64,000 nucleotides of DNA, taken from assembly GCA_963753615.1 (NCBI GenBank), contig CAVWCW010000021.1:62001-126000 (forward strand). Reading direction: 5' to 3'. Below are positions 22,936 through 32,876 of the stretch, one piece after another (within the stretch, counting starts at the first letter, position 1; every line of letters begins with the position of its first letter). The translations under genes were made by a program, and so were the position numbers. This DNA comes from CAVWCW01 sp963753615. Lineage in GTDB: Bacteria > Pseudomonadota > Gammaproteobacteria > Chromatiales > Chromatiaceae. The notes below the pieces were generated by a model that saw nothing but the letters and a program-made list of their open reading frames with translations, was not told the DNA's origin and ran no database searches.

Positions 22936-24159
22936 ATGGAACTGATCGATCAAGTACTGAAAGTCGAAGCCTTTCTTGCCGTCACCCTCGGCATTCTGGT
23001 GCTGTTCGTCGGCAAGCGGCTGAACGATGCCATTCCCTTTCTGCGCGAGTACAGCATTCCCGAGCCGGTCACCGGAGGCCTATTGTTTTCCCTGCTGTTC
23101 GCGCTGGTATACGCCCTGTTCGGGGTGGCGGTGGAATTCGACCTGGCGGCGCGGGACGTGCTGCTGGTGTATTTTTTCACCACCATCGGAATCAATTCGA
23201 GGTTAAAGGATCTGCTCAAGGGCGGTATGCCGTTGGTGATCCTGCTGGCGATTACCATCGGCTATATGATCGTGCAGAACCTGACCGGGATCTCGGTGGC
23301 GGCCTTGTTCGATCTGCCGAGCTCGGTGGGGCTGCTGGGCGGCAGCGTGTCGCTGATCGGCGGCCATGGCACCGCCATCGCCTGGGCCCCGCGCATCGCC
23401 GAGGACTTCGGGGTGACCAATGCCATGGAGATCGGCATCGCCTGCGCCACCTTCGGCCTGATCCTGGCCAGCCTGATGGGGGGGCCGATCGCCAAGTTCC
23501 TGATCAAGCGCCACAACCTGACGCCGAGCGTGAGCGAGCCCCAGGACGTGGGCCTGTCGGAGAAACAGCGCGAGCGCGGCATCGGCTCCCTGGATTTCCT
23601 CGACGCCATCCTGGCAATACACATCTGTGCGATCTTCGGCCTGTTGCTCAACGACGCGGTGGCGAAAGCGGGCCTGCAGCTGCCCCTGTTCGTGACCTGC
23701 CTATTCGCAGGCATCTTGATCACCAATCTCGTTCCCAAGTCGCTCCCGCGCATCACCGGTACCGAATGGCCCACCCGCAAGCCGGCGATGGCGCTGATCG
23801 CCGACATCTCTCTGGGCACCTTTCTGGCCATGTCGCTGATGAGTATGCAGCTATGGACCCTGATCGAGCTGGCGGGACCGATCTTCAGCATCCTCGGCGC
23901 CCAGTTCCTGGTCGCGATTCTGGTCAACCTGTTCATCGTGTTCCCGGCGATGGGCAAGAACTACGACGCGGCGGTGATTTCGGCCGGCTTCGGTGGCATC
24001 TCTCTGGGCTCCACCCCCACCGCGATGGCGAATATGTCGGCGGTGGCCCAGCGCTATGGGGCGTCCCACCTGGCCTTTATCATCGTGCCCCTGGTGTGCG
24101 CCTTCTTCATCGACCTGGTCAATGCGCTTCTGATCCCGTACTTCCTCGCCAATTTCTGA
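22936..24159 (+). CDS. gltS: Sodium/glutamate symporter GltS
   Basis: Inner-membrane Na+/glutamate symporter of the GltS family; 407 residues with about ten or more membrane segments. The two inverted repeats are seen, with the re-entrant loop motifs GGSVSLIGGHGTAIAWAP in the first half and SAGFGGISLGSTPTAMANM in the second. The opening LKVEAFLAVTLGILVLFVGKRLN is typical. Its neighbours (the giant surface gene upstream, a convergent rhodanese/MBL gene downstream) give no functional link, so it is probably a single-gene unit. The ATG at 22936 matches the family's N-terminus. Confidence 0.94.
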   Translation: MELIDQVLKVEAFLAVTLGILVLFVGKRLNDAIPFLREYSIPEPVTGGLLFSLLFALVYALFGVAVEFDLAARDVLLVYFFTTIGINSRLKDLLKGGMPLVILLAITIGYMIVQNLTGISVAALFDLPSSVGLLGGSVSLIGGHGTAIAWAPRIAEDFGVTNAMEIGIACATFGLILASLMGGPIAKFLIKRHNLTPSVSEPQDVGLSEKQRERGIGSLDFLDAILAIHICAIFGLLLNDAVAKAGLQLPLFVTCLFAGILITNLVPKSLPRITGTEWPTRKPAMALIADISLGTFLAMSLMSMQLWTLIELAGPIFSILGAQFLVAILVNLFIVFPAMGKNYDAAVISAGFGGISLGSTPTAMANMSAVAQRYGASHLAFIIVPLVCAFFIDLVNALLIPYFLANF

Positions 24160-24197
24160 ACCCGGCCGGGGGCTGCGGGCAGTCCTGCGCGGCGAGG

Positions 24198-25535
24198 CTA
24201 CTCGAATTCCATCGCCCGAAAAATCCGGTCGGCGTTGCGTTTAGCCAGTTCCCGAAAGGTGTCCAGGTGGGCATAGGGAGACTGATCGATCTGGTAGGCG
24301 GCCTGCAGGTCGCCGCCGTCCTCGATCAGGGCACCGATGCGCTCGCGCAGGTAGACCAGGTAGTCCCGGGTGTAGCGGGTGACTTCAGCCATATTGGTAG
24401 GCTCGCCGTGGCCCGGGATTACGACCTCAGGCCCCAGCGCTTCCAGGGCCGCCCAGGTCTCGATCCAAGCGGCGGTGTCTGTGTGTTCGAACACCGGCAA
24501 TAGGCGCTGGTGGAAGGCAAGGTCGCCGGCGATGATCAACTTTTCGTCGGGCAGCCAGACCTGGATGTCGCCGGGGCTATGGGCGGGACCGAGCCGCAGT
24601 AGCTCGATCCGCTTGCCGCCGAGTTCGATCACCATTCGATCGTCGAAAACCTCGTCCGGCGCCACCACTTCGGTCAGCATCGACTTGTCCCGGCGGCCGC
24701 GCCGCATGCGCTCCAGGGATTCCTGGCCATGCTGGCGGATCACCTCCGCTGCCTCCCGTTGGGCGATGATGCTGGCACCCTGCTGCTTCCAGTAGTTGGA
24801 GCCCAGCATGGCGTGGCCCTGGGCGTTCTCCAGCACCACGAATTTCACTGGCTGGTCGGTGATCTGCTTGATTTCGTGGTGCAGGGCCTGGGCCAACAGA
24901 TAGTTGTCGCCGGCATTGACCACCATCACCCCGTCGTCCGTGACGATAAAGGACAGGTTGTTGTTATGGCCTGAGTTCTCGTAGGTCGGCGGCGCGGTGG
25001 CGCCGATCGCCGACCAGACGTCAGCGGTCACCTGTTCGGGCTTGCTGTAGAGCATGGAGTCCGGCGCCTTGTCCGGAACCTCCATCGGATGGCCGGCATC
25101 GCGCCAGGCAAAGACGCCGTCTGCGTAGTTCGAGACGTTGCTGTAACCCATTTCGGTGAGGGTTGCCGCGGCGAGGGGGCTGCGTTGGTTGGTGCCGCAA
25201 TAGACGACGATAGGGGTTGCCAGGTCCGGGGCGCGGTCGCCGATTCTGAACTCCAACCAGCCGCGCGGGATCACCAGGTTGTTGTTTGCCTTGATGGTGC
25301 CCCCGAGGGCCGCCACCTCGGTCGGGGTGCGCACGTCTACCAGGAGCAGATTGGGGTCTTGGGCCAGGCGCCGGGCCAGCGCCTCGGTATCGATATCGGT
25401 GATCGCGGCCTGGGCCTGGGCGAGCATCTCGGCGGCCGATTCTGCCGCTGTTCCCGAGGGGACTACGATAAGGGCGGCAAGCGACAGAGCGGCAACTCGC
25501 GGGTGGCGGGGCAGGGGGCTCAGGGACTTGTTCAT
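24198..25535 (-). CDS. Periplasmic rhodanese / degenerate metallo-beta-lactamase fusion
   Basis: A 445-residue exported protein with a signal peptide (residues 1-31, ending SGTAA). A rhodanese domain (about 50-150) has active-site Cys113 in YCGTNQR. A metallo-beta-lactamase-fold domain follows (about 185-400). In the second domain the usual HxHxDH metal motif is replaced by ENAQGHAMLG (236-245). The later ligands H319 (PAHSPGD), D338 (AGDLAFH) and H376 (PGHGEP) remain. The ATG has GGAGA upstream. Rhodanese-MBL fusions often act on persulfides, so a sulfur role is inferred, but the altered site makes enzyme activity uncertain. It converges on gltS. Confidence 0.85.
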   Translation of the reverse strand: MNKSLSPLPRHPRVAALSLAALIVVPSGTAAESAAEMLAQAQAAITDIDTEALARRLAQDPNLLLVDVRTPTEVAALGGTIKANNNLVIPRGWLEFRIGDRAPDLATPIVVYCGTNQRSPLAAATLTEMGYSNVSNYADGVFAWRDAGHPMEVPDKAPDSMLYSKPEQVTADVWSAIGATAPPTYENSGHNNNLSFIVTDDGVMVVNAGDNYLLAQALHHEIKQITDQPVKFVVLENAQGHAMLGSNYWKQQGASIIAQREAAEVIRQHGQESLERMRRGRRDKSMLTEVVAPDEVFDDRMVIELGGKRIELLRLGPAHSPGDIQVWLPDEKLIIAGDLAFHQRLLPVFEHTDTAAWIETWAALEALGPEVVIPGHGEPTNMAEVTRYTRDYLVYLRERIGALIEDGGDLQAAYQIDQSPYAHLDTFRELAKRNADRIFRAMEFE

Positions 25536-25870
25536 GGCGTTCTCCAATTGCTTACGGCCAGGTTGGCCGACACGCCGAGGCTCGGCGGCGGAGCTAGGAT
25601 GATTTGCTCCCAATACTAGGGGATTTCAGGGGTAAGACAAGTCTGTTTTCGGCGCAATATGAGATGCCAGAGCTAACTCAGCAAGACCCGCGTCGAGCGC
25701 ATCATGGTATCGGTCTGAGACGTATGCGGACGAAAACAAACGAGCCGCTACAAGGCGCCGCTGCGAGGCGCTGGGAAGTTTCGATTAGCGAGTCTTACAC
25801 CCCCAGGTTTACGATCGCCTCGAACTGGTCGACCGCTCCTTTCAGGGTCAATGACACCGGATTGTGGTTG
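25536..25870. other. Spacer without recognised gene
   Basis: This stretch holds the promoter side of the minus-strand rhodanese/MBL gene. The remainder has only short ORFs without recognisable motifs. It ends at a fragment of the dispersed repeat described at 25871. Confidence 0.5.
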
Positions 25871-25939
25871 AGGAGACGCTGAAAAATGCCCTCCCTGGGT
25901 TTTTGCAGCACGGCTTTCGAAAATGTGGTTTGCGAAAGC
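25871..25939 (-). repeat. Fragment of MITE-like dispersed repeat (third copy)
   Basis: About 69 bases match the reverse complement of the right part of the element at 55027-55180. AGGAGACGCTGA corresponds to the terminal AAGGAAACGCTGA. A hairpin with a TCCC loop follows, then CTTTCGAAAATGTGGTTTGCGAAAG. The rest of the element is missing. Confidence 0.65.
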
Positions 25940-26022
25940 GCTCGGGAGTGGCAATACATCAGCGGTCACCTGGGGGCCCCAATGGGGTTGTTTCCGGTAT
26001 TGCGATGAGGTGGGAGGCTGTG

Positions 26023-26465
26023 ATGGACATGAAACTCGGTACCCTGGTCCTTGGGCTCAGCTGTTTTGGTCCTTGCCAGGCCAAGAACCCGCGGTCTGCC
26101 GTGATCCCGCCCTGCCCGGGCTGGACCAATCTGCCGACAATCTGCGCCAGACCGCCACCGGCTGTTTAGACAAAGAGATTGCCGATCTTGATTACAACCG
26201 GGCCTACTTCAAGGATTTGCAAACGTCTCTGGCGTCCATGTCTAGACTCTCGGTAAAAGGATCGACGAAAGGCCGCCTGTCGCCGGACGCTTTCCAAACC
26301 TATATTCTTTTCTCCGAGTTGATCGCGCGCGAGCGTATCTCTGACCCCCTGGCGCGGGCGCCGCACCTCAACCAGGGCTATGAGCAAGCCTTGGAGGTCG
26401 CCGAGAAGCGGCTCAAGGGCTATGACCTGAGTGCCACTCAGTTGGAACGGCGCTTCGGCTGGTGA
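26023..26465 (+). CDS. Hypothetical exported protein (one frameshift)
   Basis: Not assigned to a family. The start MDMKLGTLVLGLSCFGPCQA looks like a signal peptide and follows GGGAGG. The frame then shifts near 26085. From there the next frame reads a hydrophilic, mostly helical protein with two further cysteines (AVCRDPALPG and TGCLDKEIADLDYN), ending QLERRFGW. With one base adjusted the product would be about 147 residues. A strong hairpin overlaps its stop codon. The signal peptide and cysteines suggest a periplasmic location. Confidence 0.55.
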
Positions 26466-26495
26466 AGTCTACCAGCCCGCTGTCGGGCTGACTTC
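26464..26495 (+). terminator. Terminator-like nested hairpin
   Basis: GAAGTC pairs with GACTTC, and inside it AGCCCG pairs with CGGGCT around a CTGT loop; TCTCCCC follows. It overlaps the stop of the exported hypothetical gene. The 280 bases beyond it, up to the pentapeptide gene, show no other feature. Confidence 0.65.
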
Positions 26496-26779
26496 TCCCC
26501 GCGGTTCCCCGCCCTGGCGCTGAACATTCTGAAAGAGTGCCTTGATGCCGCCATTGCCGCAGGTCCATTTCGGTCGAGTCCTGCAAGGTGGCCCAGATCC
26601 GTGCGCAGGTGCGAGCGCAGACTCACCCCTGGTCAGGGATTTGCATCAGCAACAGCCACAGCCTAGACTGGGTATTGGGAGTCGTTTGCGCCCCGAATCC
26701 CCGTGCGGTAAATCCGGGGTGGACGGTGCGGCCGATAGAGACAACTGGGTCTTGCGTCGAGGTCATCCGGAGTAACGCC

Positions 26780-27130
26780 ATGGCGAATAAGCAAGCGTTT
26801 AAGATGCTGTGCGATGAGAAGGTCGAAGATTTCAACCGCTGGGCCAAACAGCGGCGCAAGAACGGCAAGGGTGGGATCGATCTCGATGACAAGAACCTCA
26901 GCGGCCTGAAGCTGCGCGGTGTCGACCTGCGCGGTGCTCATCTCAATGGCTGCAACCTGCGCAAGGCTGATCTCAAGGGTGCGGATCTGCGCGATTCCCG
27001 CCTGCGCCAGGCCGATCTGCGCAAAGCGGTGCTGGACGAGGCCGATCTCGGCGGTGCCGATCTCCGCCGGGCCAAGCTCGACGGTGCCTCGCTGAAGAAA
27101 GCCAAGCTGAAAAAGGCGAAGGGGCTCTAG
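26780..27130 (+). CDS. Pentapeptide repeat protein
   Basis: A 116-residue protein. After a basic, helical N-terminus (KQRRKNGKGG) it has roughly twelve pentapeptide units of the A(D/N)Lxx type, such as GVDLRGAHLNGCNLRKADL and QADLRKAVLDEADL. These build a right-handed beta-helix. The tail is lysine-rich (KKAKLKKAKGL). GGAG lies before the ATG at 26780, so the longer frame from 26588 is not used. Pentapeptide proteins have varied roles, from gyrase protection to scaffolding, and nothing here indicates one. The YugP-like gene begins 28 bases later and may be co-transcribed. Confidence 0.85.
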   Translation: MANKQAFKMLCDEKVEDFNRWAKQRRKNGKGGIDLDDKNLSGLKLRGVDLRGAHLNGCNLRKADLKGADLRDSRLRQADLRKAVLDEADLGGADLRRAKLDGASLKKAKLKKAKGL

Positions 27131-27157
27131 CCTCAAACGCCGGGTCGAGAAGGTCTT

Positions 27158-28045
27158 ATGCATCCGGTTTTGGTACTGATCCCGGTGGCGGCCCTGATCC
27201 TCGGCCCGCGGTTGTGGGTGCGGAGGGTATTGCAGCGGCACAATCTCAGCGACGAAAAATTCCCACTGGAAGCCCAACAGCTGGCCAGAGAAATGCTTGA
27301 CCGCGCCGGGCTCGGCGCGGTGGCGGTGGAAGGCACCGATATTGGCGATCACTACGATCCCTCCACCAAGACGGTGCGACTGGCGCGCGACAAATACGGG
27401 CGCAAGACCCTTACCGCCCTGACCACTGCCGCCCACGAGGTCGCCCATGCGTTGCAGGATTCCGATGCCTACCCGCCCTTCGTCTGGCGCCAGGGTCTGG
27501 GGCGGGTGGCCCAGGTTACCGGCGAACTGGGCTCGGTGGTGCTGATCTCCGTACCGGCCGCGGCGCTGCTTACGCGCACCTCGGTGCCGCCCGTGGTCAT
27601 TGGCGGTACTGCTCTGGCCATGTTCGGCACCGGTATCGCGGCCCAATTGGCGGCCGTGCCGACCGAGTTGGACGCCAGCTTCGGCCGCGCCCTGCCGCTG
27701 TTGCGCGAAGGTCATTTCGACCCCGGTCAGACCGAGGTGGCGCGCAAGATCCTGTTCGCCTGCTCCCTGACTTACCTGGCCTCGTCGTTCGCCTCGATCG
27801 TCAATATCTGGCCTTGGATCGGCCGCCGTCCCGTGAGCCTTCCGCGATCGCTCCCATTGCTGGTGAATGCCCCGGTGGTGGGCCTCACCGCCCAATTTCC
27901 GCGTCCGCGAGCCGCGAGCGCCAAGCCTCGGCTACAGCGACGCGACGGGTTACCCGAAAGGCTGGTAAGGAAATTCGCTAAGCCGTTGATTCGGTCCTGG
28001 CTGCTACGCAAGCACAACCGGGGTGCGACCCGAATCACACCCTGA
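27158..28045 (+). CDS. YugP-like zinc metallopeptidase
   Basis: Membrane-associated neutral zinc metallopeptidase of the YugP type (PF04298-like), 295 residues. The zinc site HEVAHALQ follows TALTTAA. An N-terminal membrane segment (about 1-22) and hydrophobic segments after the active site (VVLISVPAAALL and VVIGGTALAMFG) are visible. The C-terminus is basic and low in complexity. The substrate is unknown. A degraded fragment of a homologous gene is found at 42397-42669. The P-type ATPase starts 223 bases downstream, after the conserved leader element. Confidence 0.85.
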   Translation: MHPVLVLIPVAALILGPRLWVRRVLQRHNLSDEKFPLEAQQLAREMLDRAGLGAVAVEGTDIGDHYDPSTKTVRLARDKYGRKTLTALTTAAHEVAHALQDSDAYPPFVWRQGLGRVAQVTGELGSVVLISVPAAALLTRTSVPPVVIGGTALAMFGTGIAAQLAAVPTELDASFGRALPLLREGHFDPGQTEVARKILFACSLTYLASSFASIVNIWPWIGRRPVSLPRSLPLLVNAPVVGLTAQFPRPRAASAKPRLQRRDGLPERLVRKFAKPLIRSWLLRKHNRGATRITP

Positions 28046-28145
28046 CTCGAAGGTTCGCCGCGGTCTTGCGGCCAGCGGTTGGCGTAACTCGTTACAGAGT
28101 TCGGCTTCCGTCGAGTGGAAACCCCTAAGGAAGTTCGGTTGTAAT

Positions 28146-28263
28146 AGAATGTTAATATTACAGCCGAGCCCAGATGCTAGCCTACCTAAAGTAGAGTAGC
28201 AGTCGCTGCTGCGCATGCTGGGGCCCAATTGGTCCGCGACTCATTAGCTAACAAATCGGTGGC
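28146..28263 (+). promoter_or_regulatory. Conserved non-coding leader element, copy 1
   Basis: About 118 bases immediately before the P-type ATPase. They align with 42100-42226 across most of their length. Shared parts are AGAAT-TTAATATTA, CCCAGATGCTAG, and a 41-base core (28203-28243) matching 35 of 41 positions at 42167-42207. A small stem (GGGCC/GGTCC) is possible in the core. Promoter, regulatory RNA or repeat are all possible. Confidence 0.6.
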
Positions 28264-28268
28264 TTGAT

Positions 28269-31200
28269 ATGACAGCCTCGCACGCCGGGCAGGAGCCCCG
28301 TTCTGGGGGTATTTTGGTGGTGCACGACCGGGTTCCCGGTCGAGCCCGATTCGAAATAGGCGGGCTCTACCGATCGCCCCCCATCAAGCGCCGGCTCGAG
28401 CGTGGGCTGGGTTCCCTAGCGGAGGTGCAACGCATCGACGCCAATGTGCGGACCGGTCGCCTGCTTCTCGAATATGATCCTGGCGTCGCCCTGGACGAGA
28501 TCCTCCGTCGCATTGCCGCGGTGCTGGGCATTGCCCCGCAACCCGTTGCAAGGTTCGACCCCGATGCCCCCAAGCGCAAGCGGCCGCGCCTGACCGTGGG
28601 CGACGTGCTGCAGGGAGTGGCGGATCTGGTCCGCCCGGTGGAACCGTTGCCGGCGGCGGTGGCGGGTTTCCATGCCGAAACCGAAAGCGTCAGCCAGACG
28701 CAGGTGATCGAACCCTGGCACCTGCTGCGTCTCGACGCCTTGCTTGCGCAACTGGGCTGTTCCCCCGACAGCGGCCTGAGTGCCGACGAAGCCGGAGTGC
28801 GTCTGCAGCGCTATGGCCCCAACAGCCTGGCCGCCGCTCAGCGGCGCTCCGATCTCTCCATCTTTATCGGCCAGTTCAACAGCCTCCCGGTGGGCCTGCT
28901 GGGTATCTCTGCGCTGGTCTCGTTCATCACTGGCGGGGCCCTGGACGCGGCGGTGATTATCGGCGTGGTGCTGATCAATTCCGTGATCGGTTTCGTCACT
29001 GAGCGCCAGGCCGAGAAGACCATCAGTTCTCTGAGCGAGACCGGGGTGCGCGCGGTGAATGTGCTGCGCGACGGCCAGGTGCGCCTGGTGCCGGTAGAGA
29101 CCCTGGTCCCGGGCGATGTGCTGGAGTTGATCCCCGGCAGCTATATTGCCGCCGACATGCGATTGCTCAACGGCCATCGCCTGAGCATCGACGAATCGGC
29201 CTTGACCGGCGAAAGCATGCCGGTTTCCAAGGACCACAAGTTTCTCGGCAGCGAAGACACCGCCCTCGGTGATCGCAGCAACATGGCCTACATGGGGACC
29301 CATGTGACCGGCGGCAGCGGGCGCGGCATGGTAGTGGCCACCGCCGCTGCCACCGAGTTGGGCCAGATCCAAACCATGGTCGGCGAGGCGGAGGCACCGG
29401 AGACTCCGATGCAGAAGCAGCTCGACCGCATGGGCACCCAACTGGCGCTGCTCAGTGGCGGCGTCTGCGCCGGTGTGTTCGGAGTAGGCGTGCTGCGCGG
29501 TTTTGCCTTGATGGAGATGCTCAAATCCTCGGTTTCGTTGGCGGTCGCGGCGGTGCCCGAGGGCCTGCCGGCGGTGGCTACCACCACCTTGGCCATGGGT
29601 ATCTCCGACATGCGCAAGCGCAATGTGGCGGTGCGGCACCTGGACGCGGTGGAGACCCTGGGCTCGGTGCAGGTGTTCTGCATGGACAAGACCGGCACCC
29701 TGACGATGAACCGCATGGCGGTGGTCATGGTGTACGGCGGCGGCGTCGAGTTCGCCGTCCGCGACGGCCGTTTCCTGCGCGACGACGAGCCCGTGGACCC
29801 AATGCAACACGAAGAGCTGGTGCGGCTGATGCAGGTGGTGTCCCTGTGCAGCGAGACCGAGGTCCGGGTCAGCCTGAACCAGGTAGAGCTGGATGGCTCC
29901 CCGACCGAGAAAGCCCTGGTGGAACTGGCGCTGAATGCCGGCATCGACGTCAATGCTTTGCGCGCCGAGCATCCCACCCTACGCATGCGCTATCGGGCCG
30001 AGGGCCGGCCTTTCATGAGTACCCTGCACCCCTATCGGGACGGCAAGCACTTGCTGGCGGTGAAAGGCAGCCCGGACCGGGTGCTGGCGATGTGCGAATG
30101 CGCGCTGGTGGGCGGCGAGTGTATCGAGACTCACCGACGAGGCGCGAGCCGCAATCGCTGACCGAGAATGAGCGCATGGCGGGCGAGGCCCTGCGCGTAC
30201 TTGGGGTGGCCTACCGCGAACTGGACGAGGCCCGCATGCCGAGCCGCACCGGCCGCTTGGTCTGGCTGGGCCTGGCCGGCATGGCCGACCCCATGCGCAG
30301 CGGTATGGACAAGCTGATTGGCCAGGTTCCACCGAGCCGGCATCGAGACCATCATGATCACCGGCGACCAGAGCGCCACCGCTTATGCCATCGGCAAGCA
30401 GCTCGGGCTGAGCGGCGACCGGCCTCTGCAGGTGCTGGAATCCAGCAAGCTGGACGAAATGGATCCCGCAACTGCTGGCGGGCCTGGCCAAGAACGTGCA
30501 CGTCTTCGCCCGCGTCAGCCCTGCCCACAAGCTCAAGATCGTGCGCGCGCTGCAGGAAGCCGGCTACGTGGTGGCCATGACCGGCGACGGTATCAACGAC
30601 GGGCCGGCCCTCAAGGCGGCGGACATCGGCGTGGCCATGGGTGGGGGCGGCACCAACGTTGCCCGCGAGGTCTCGGACGTGGTGCTGGAGGACGACAACC
30701 TGCACACCATGACCACCGCGGTCCGCCAGGGCCGCACCATCTACAACAATATCCGCAAAATGATCCACTTCATGGTATCCACCAACCTGACCGAGATCGA
30801 GGTCATGCTGGCGGGGATGGCCTCAATCTGGGGCAGCCGATGAACCCCATGCAGCTGCTGTGGATCAACCTGGTGACCGACATTTTCCCCGGTCTGGCCC
30901 TGTCCATGGAGCCGGCGGAGCCGGGCATCATGGAGCGGCCGCCGCGGGATCCCGGACGAAGCCATTATCGAGGGCCGAGACCTGCAAGCGCATGTTGTTC
31001 GAGTCCGGTACCATCGGCCTGGGCACCATGGGGGCCTATCTGTACGGACTGCGCCGCTACGGCATCGGGGCGGCGGCCAGCACCATGGCCTTCAACACCC
31101 TGACCATGAACGAGTTGGCCCATGCCCTGAGCGCCCGTTCCCAATATCGCCATGTTTTCGGTGGCCATGAGTTGCCCGCCAACCCGCATCTGACCAAGGC

Positions 31201-31429
31201 GATCGTCGGCATGGCGGGCCTGCAGTTGCTGGTCAGTATGGTGCCCGGCGCGCGCACGCTGCTGGGCACCACGCCCTTGGGCCTGGGGGATCTGATGGCC
31301 ATCGGGGCCGGGGTGCTTGGGCCGCTGATCGTCAACGAGGCCACCAAGCCCACGGCCCACCAAGGCGGAAGACGAAGAAGACAGTGCCGGCGATCAATCG
31401 AGCAGCTATGGAAGGAGGAAGCATCGTGA
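28269..31429 (+). CDS. P2-type cation-transporting ATPase with HMA_2-like N-terminus (about six frameshifts)
   Basis: Membrane cation pump of about 1,050 residues once shifts are restored. An HMA_2-like domain (about 15-75, DRVPGRARFEI and TGRLLLEYDP) precedes the cation-ATPase N domain. TGES is at 313-316, PEGLP at 430-434 and phosphorylated Asp473 in DKTGTLT. TGDGINDGPALKAADIG and the C-terminal helices lie downstream. PEGLP suggests a Ca2+/Mn2+-type P2 pump, not a P1B heavy-metal pump. The frame changes near 30128, 30158, 30325, 30470, 30830 and 30960. Motifs persist through all of them, so assembly error and early decay both remain open. The stop overlaps the metK-like start. Confidence 0.82.
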
Positions 31430-32612
31430 GCGACGACTATATTTTTACCTCGGAATCGGTCACCAGTGGCCATCCGGACAAACTCTGCGACCAGGTCAGT
31501 GACGCGATCGTCGATCATTTCCTGCGCAGGACCAGTGTTCCAGCATGGTTGCCGAGTGCGCGGTGTCCAGCGGGGTGATGTTCATTTCGGCGCAATACGC
31601 TTCCAAGGCGCACCTGGACATCCCAGAGATCGCGCGTCATGTCATCCGCGACCAGGGTTACAGCAAGGAGGTGTTCGACGCCGACGCCTGTACCATCATG
31701 ACCAGTTTCATCGATCGCTCCGCCAGCGACTACCGGCCGCTGGAGTTGGAGCGGTTGGGGGATGCGGAGATCGGCCGCATCACGGCCAAAAACCAGGTTA
31801 CCCTGTTCGGTTATGCCTGCGACCAGACCCCGGCCCTCATGCCTTTGCCGATCTGGCTCGCCCATCAGTTGGTGCGCCAGCTAGACGCCCGCAAGGTGCG
31901 CAAGCATTTGCCCTATCTGTTGCCGGACGGCAAGTCCCAGGTCGGCATCCAGTACGTCGACGGTAAACCCGAGCGCATCCACAGCATCACCCTGGTGGCG
32001 AGCCAGACCGAGGCCGCCGCCGCCAGCCTGGAGCAGTTGCGAGGCGACCTGATCGAGGAAGTGGTACAGCCGGTGCTGAAAAAGGAAAAGCTGCAGGCCG
32101 ACGAACGAACCCAGATCTTCGTCAACCCGGAGGGCCAGTTGATCGGTGGCGGGCCCGCCTATCACTCCGGTCTCACTGGCCGCAAGACCGGTATCGATAC
32201 CTATGGTGAGTACGCCCGCCACAGCGGAGCTGCCCTGAGCGGCAAGGGACCGCTGCGCATCGATCGCGTTGGCGCTTACATGGCCCGTTACGCGGCCAAG
32301 AATGTAGTGGCCGCCGGTCTGGCTCGGGAGTGCGAGGTGCAGCTGAGTTACGCAGTGGGTGCGGCGGAGCCGGTGAGCCTGCGGGTGCGCACTTTCGGCA
32401 GCAGCGAACTGGCCGACGCCGATCTGACCAAGCGCCTGCGCCGGGCGATGGACTTCCGCATCGGCGCCATCGTGCGCGACCTGCGCCTGCAGCGGCTTCC
32501 CGCGGACCACAGTGAAGGCTTCTATCGCCAGTTGGCGGTCTACGGGCACATGGGGCGTACGGATCTCGACCTGCCTTGGGAGCGAACCGACAAGGCAGAC
32601 GATCTCAAGTAA
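31426..32612 (+). CDS. Divergent S-adenosylmethionine synthetase (MetK-like, one frameshift)
   Basis: Methionine adenosyltransferase homologue of about 395 residues. It starts GTG at 31426 after GGAGGA, overlapping the ATPase stop. TSESVTSGHPDKLCDQ contains the catalytic His/Asp. LFGYACDQTPALMP, HSGAALSGKGPLRIDRVGAY and AKNVVAAGLA follow the family. Two core motifs differ: the usual GAGDQG before LFGYA reads TAKNQV, and FSGKD reads LSGKG. A missing base near 31528 breaks the frame. The changed motifs suggest a paralogue with altered activity. Its coupling to a P-type ATPase is unexpected. SAM synthesis is therefore not certain. Confidence 0.75.
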
Positions 32613-32657
32613 TGGTAGAATCGGCGGCGTAGCGCCGAGTAGGGGGTCCGGGGCTGG

Positions 32658-32876
32658 TTACTTCGGCCCCAAGCGACTTTCCATCTGGCCGATCATAGCC
32701 CCGCTGACCAGGGAAAAGACGCCGGTAACAGCAGCGATCTTGGCCAGTTCCTTAGCCGGCGGCAGGCGCAATTCGAACTTTCCGCCGGCTTTGGCTTGGC
32801 CCATGTTGTAATGGATTAGCGCTTCGGCCATGAACACGCCGAAGGTAATGCCCGTAACCAGAATGTTCTTCACCAT
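32658..32876 (-). CDS. Small membrane protein, unknown function
   Basis: 72 residues with two hydrophobic segments: ILVTGITFGVFMAEALIHYNMG (about 4-24) and ELAKIAAVTGVFSLVSGAMIG (about 44-64), joined by a charged loop (KAGGKFELRLPPAK). I do not recognise a named family. The minus-strand ATG at 32876 is chosen because the longer upstream part looks non-coding. It lies convergent to the metK-like gene and divergent from the PHA-system gene. Confidence 0.6.
   Translation of the reverse strand: MVKNILVTGITFGVFMAEALIHYNMGQAKAGGKFELRLPPAKELAKIAAVTGVFSLVSGAMIGQMESRLGPK

Noticed and set aside
22833..24503. Overlapping plus-strand ORF of 556 codons across gltS
   Set aside because: It is the +1 shadow of gltS; gltS itself has all family motifs and a proper start.
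24379..25619. Plus-strand ORFs opposite the rhodanese/MBL gene
   Set aside because: They are shadows of a gene with a clear signal peptide, rhodanese and MBL motifs.
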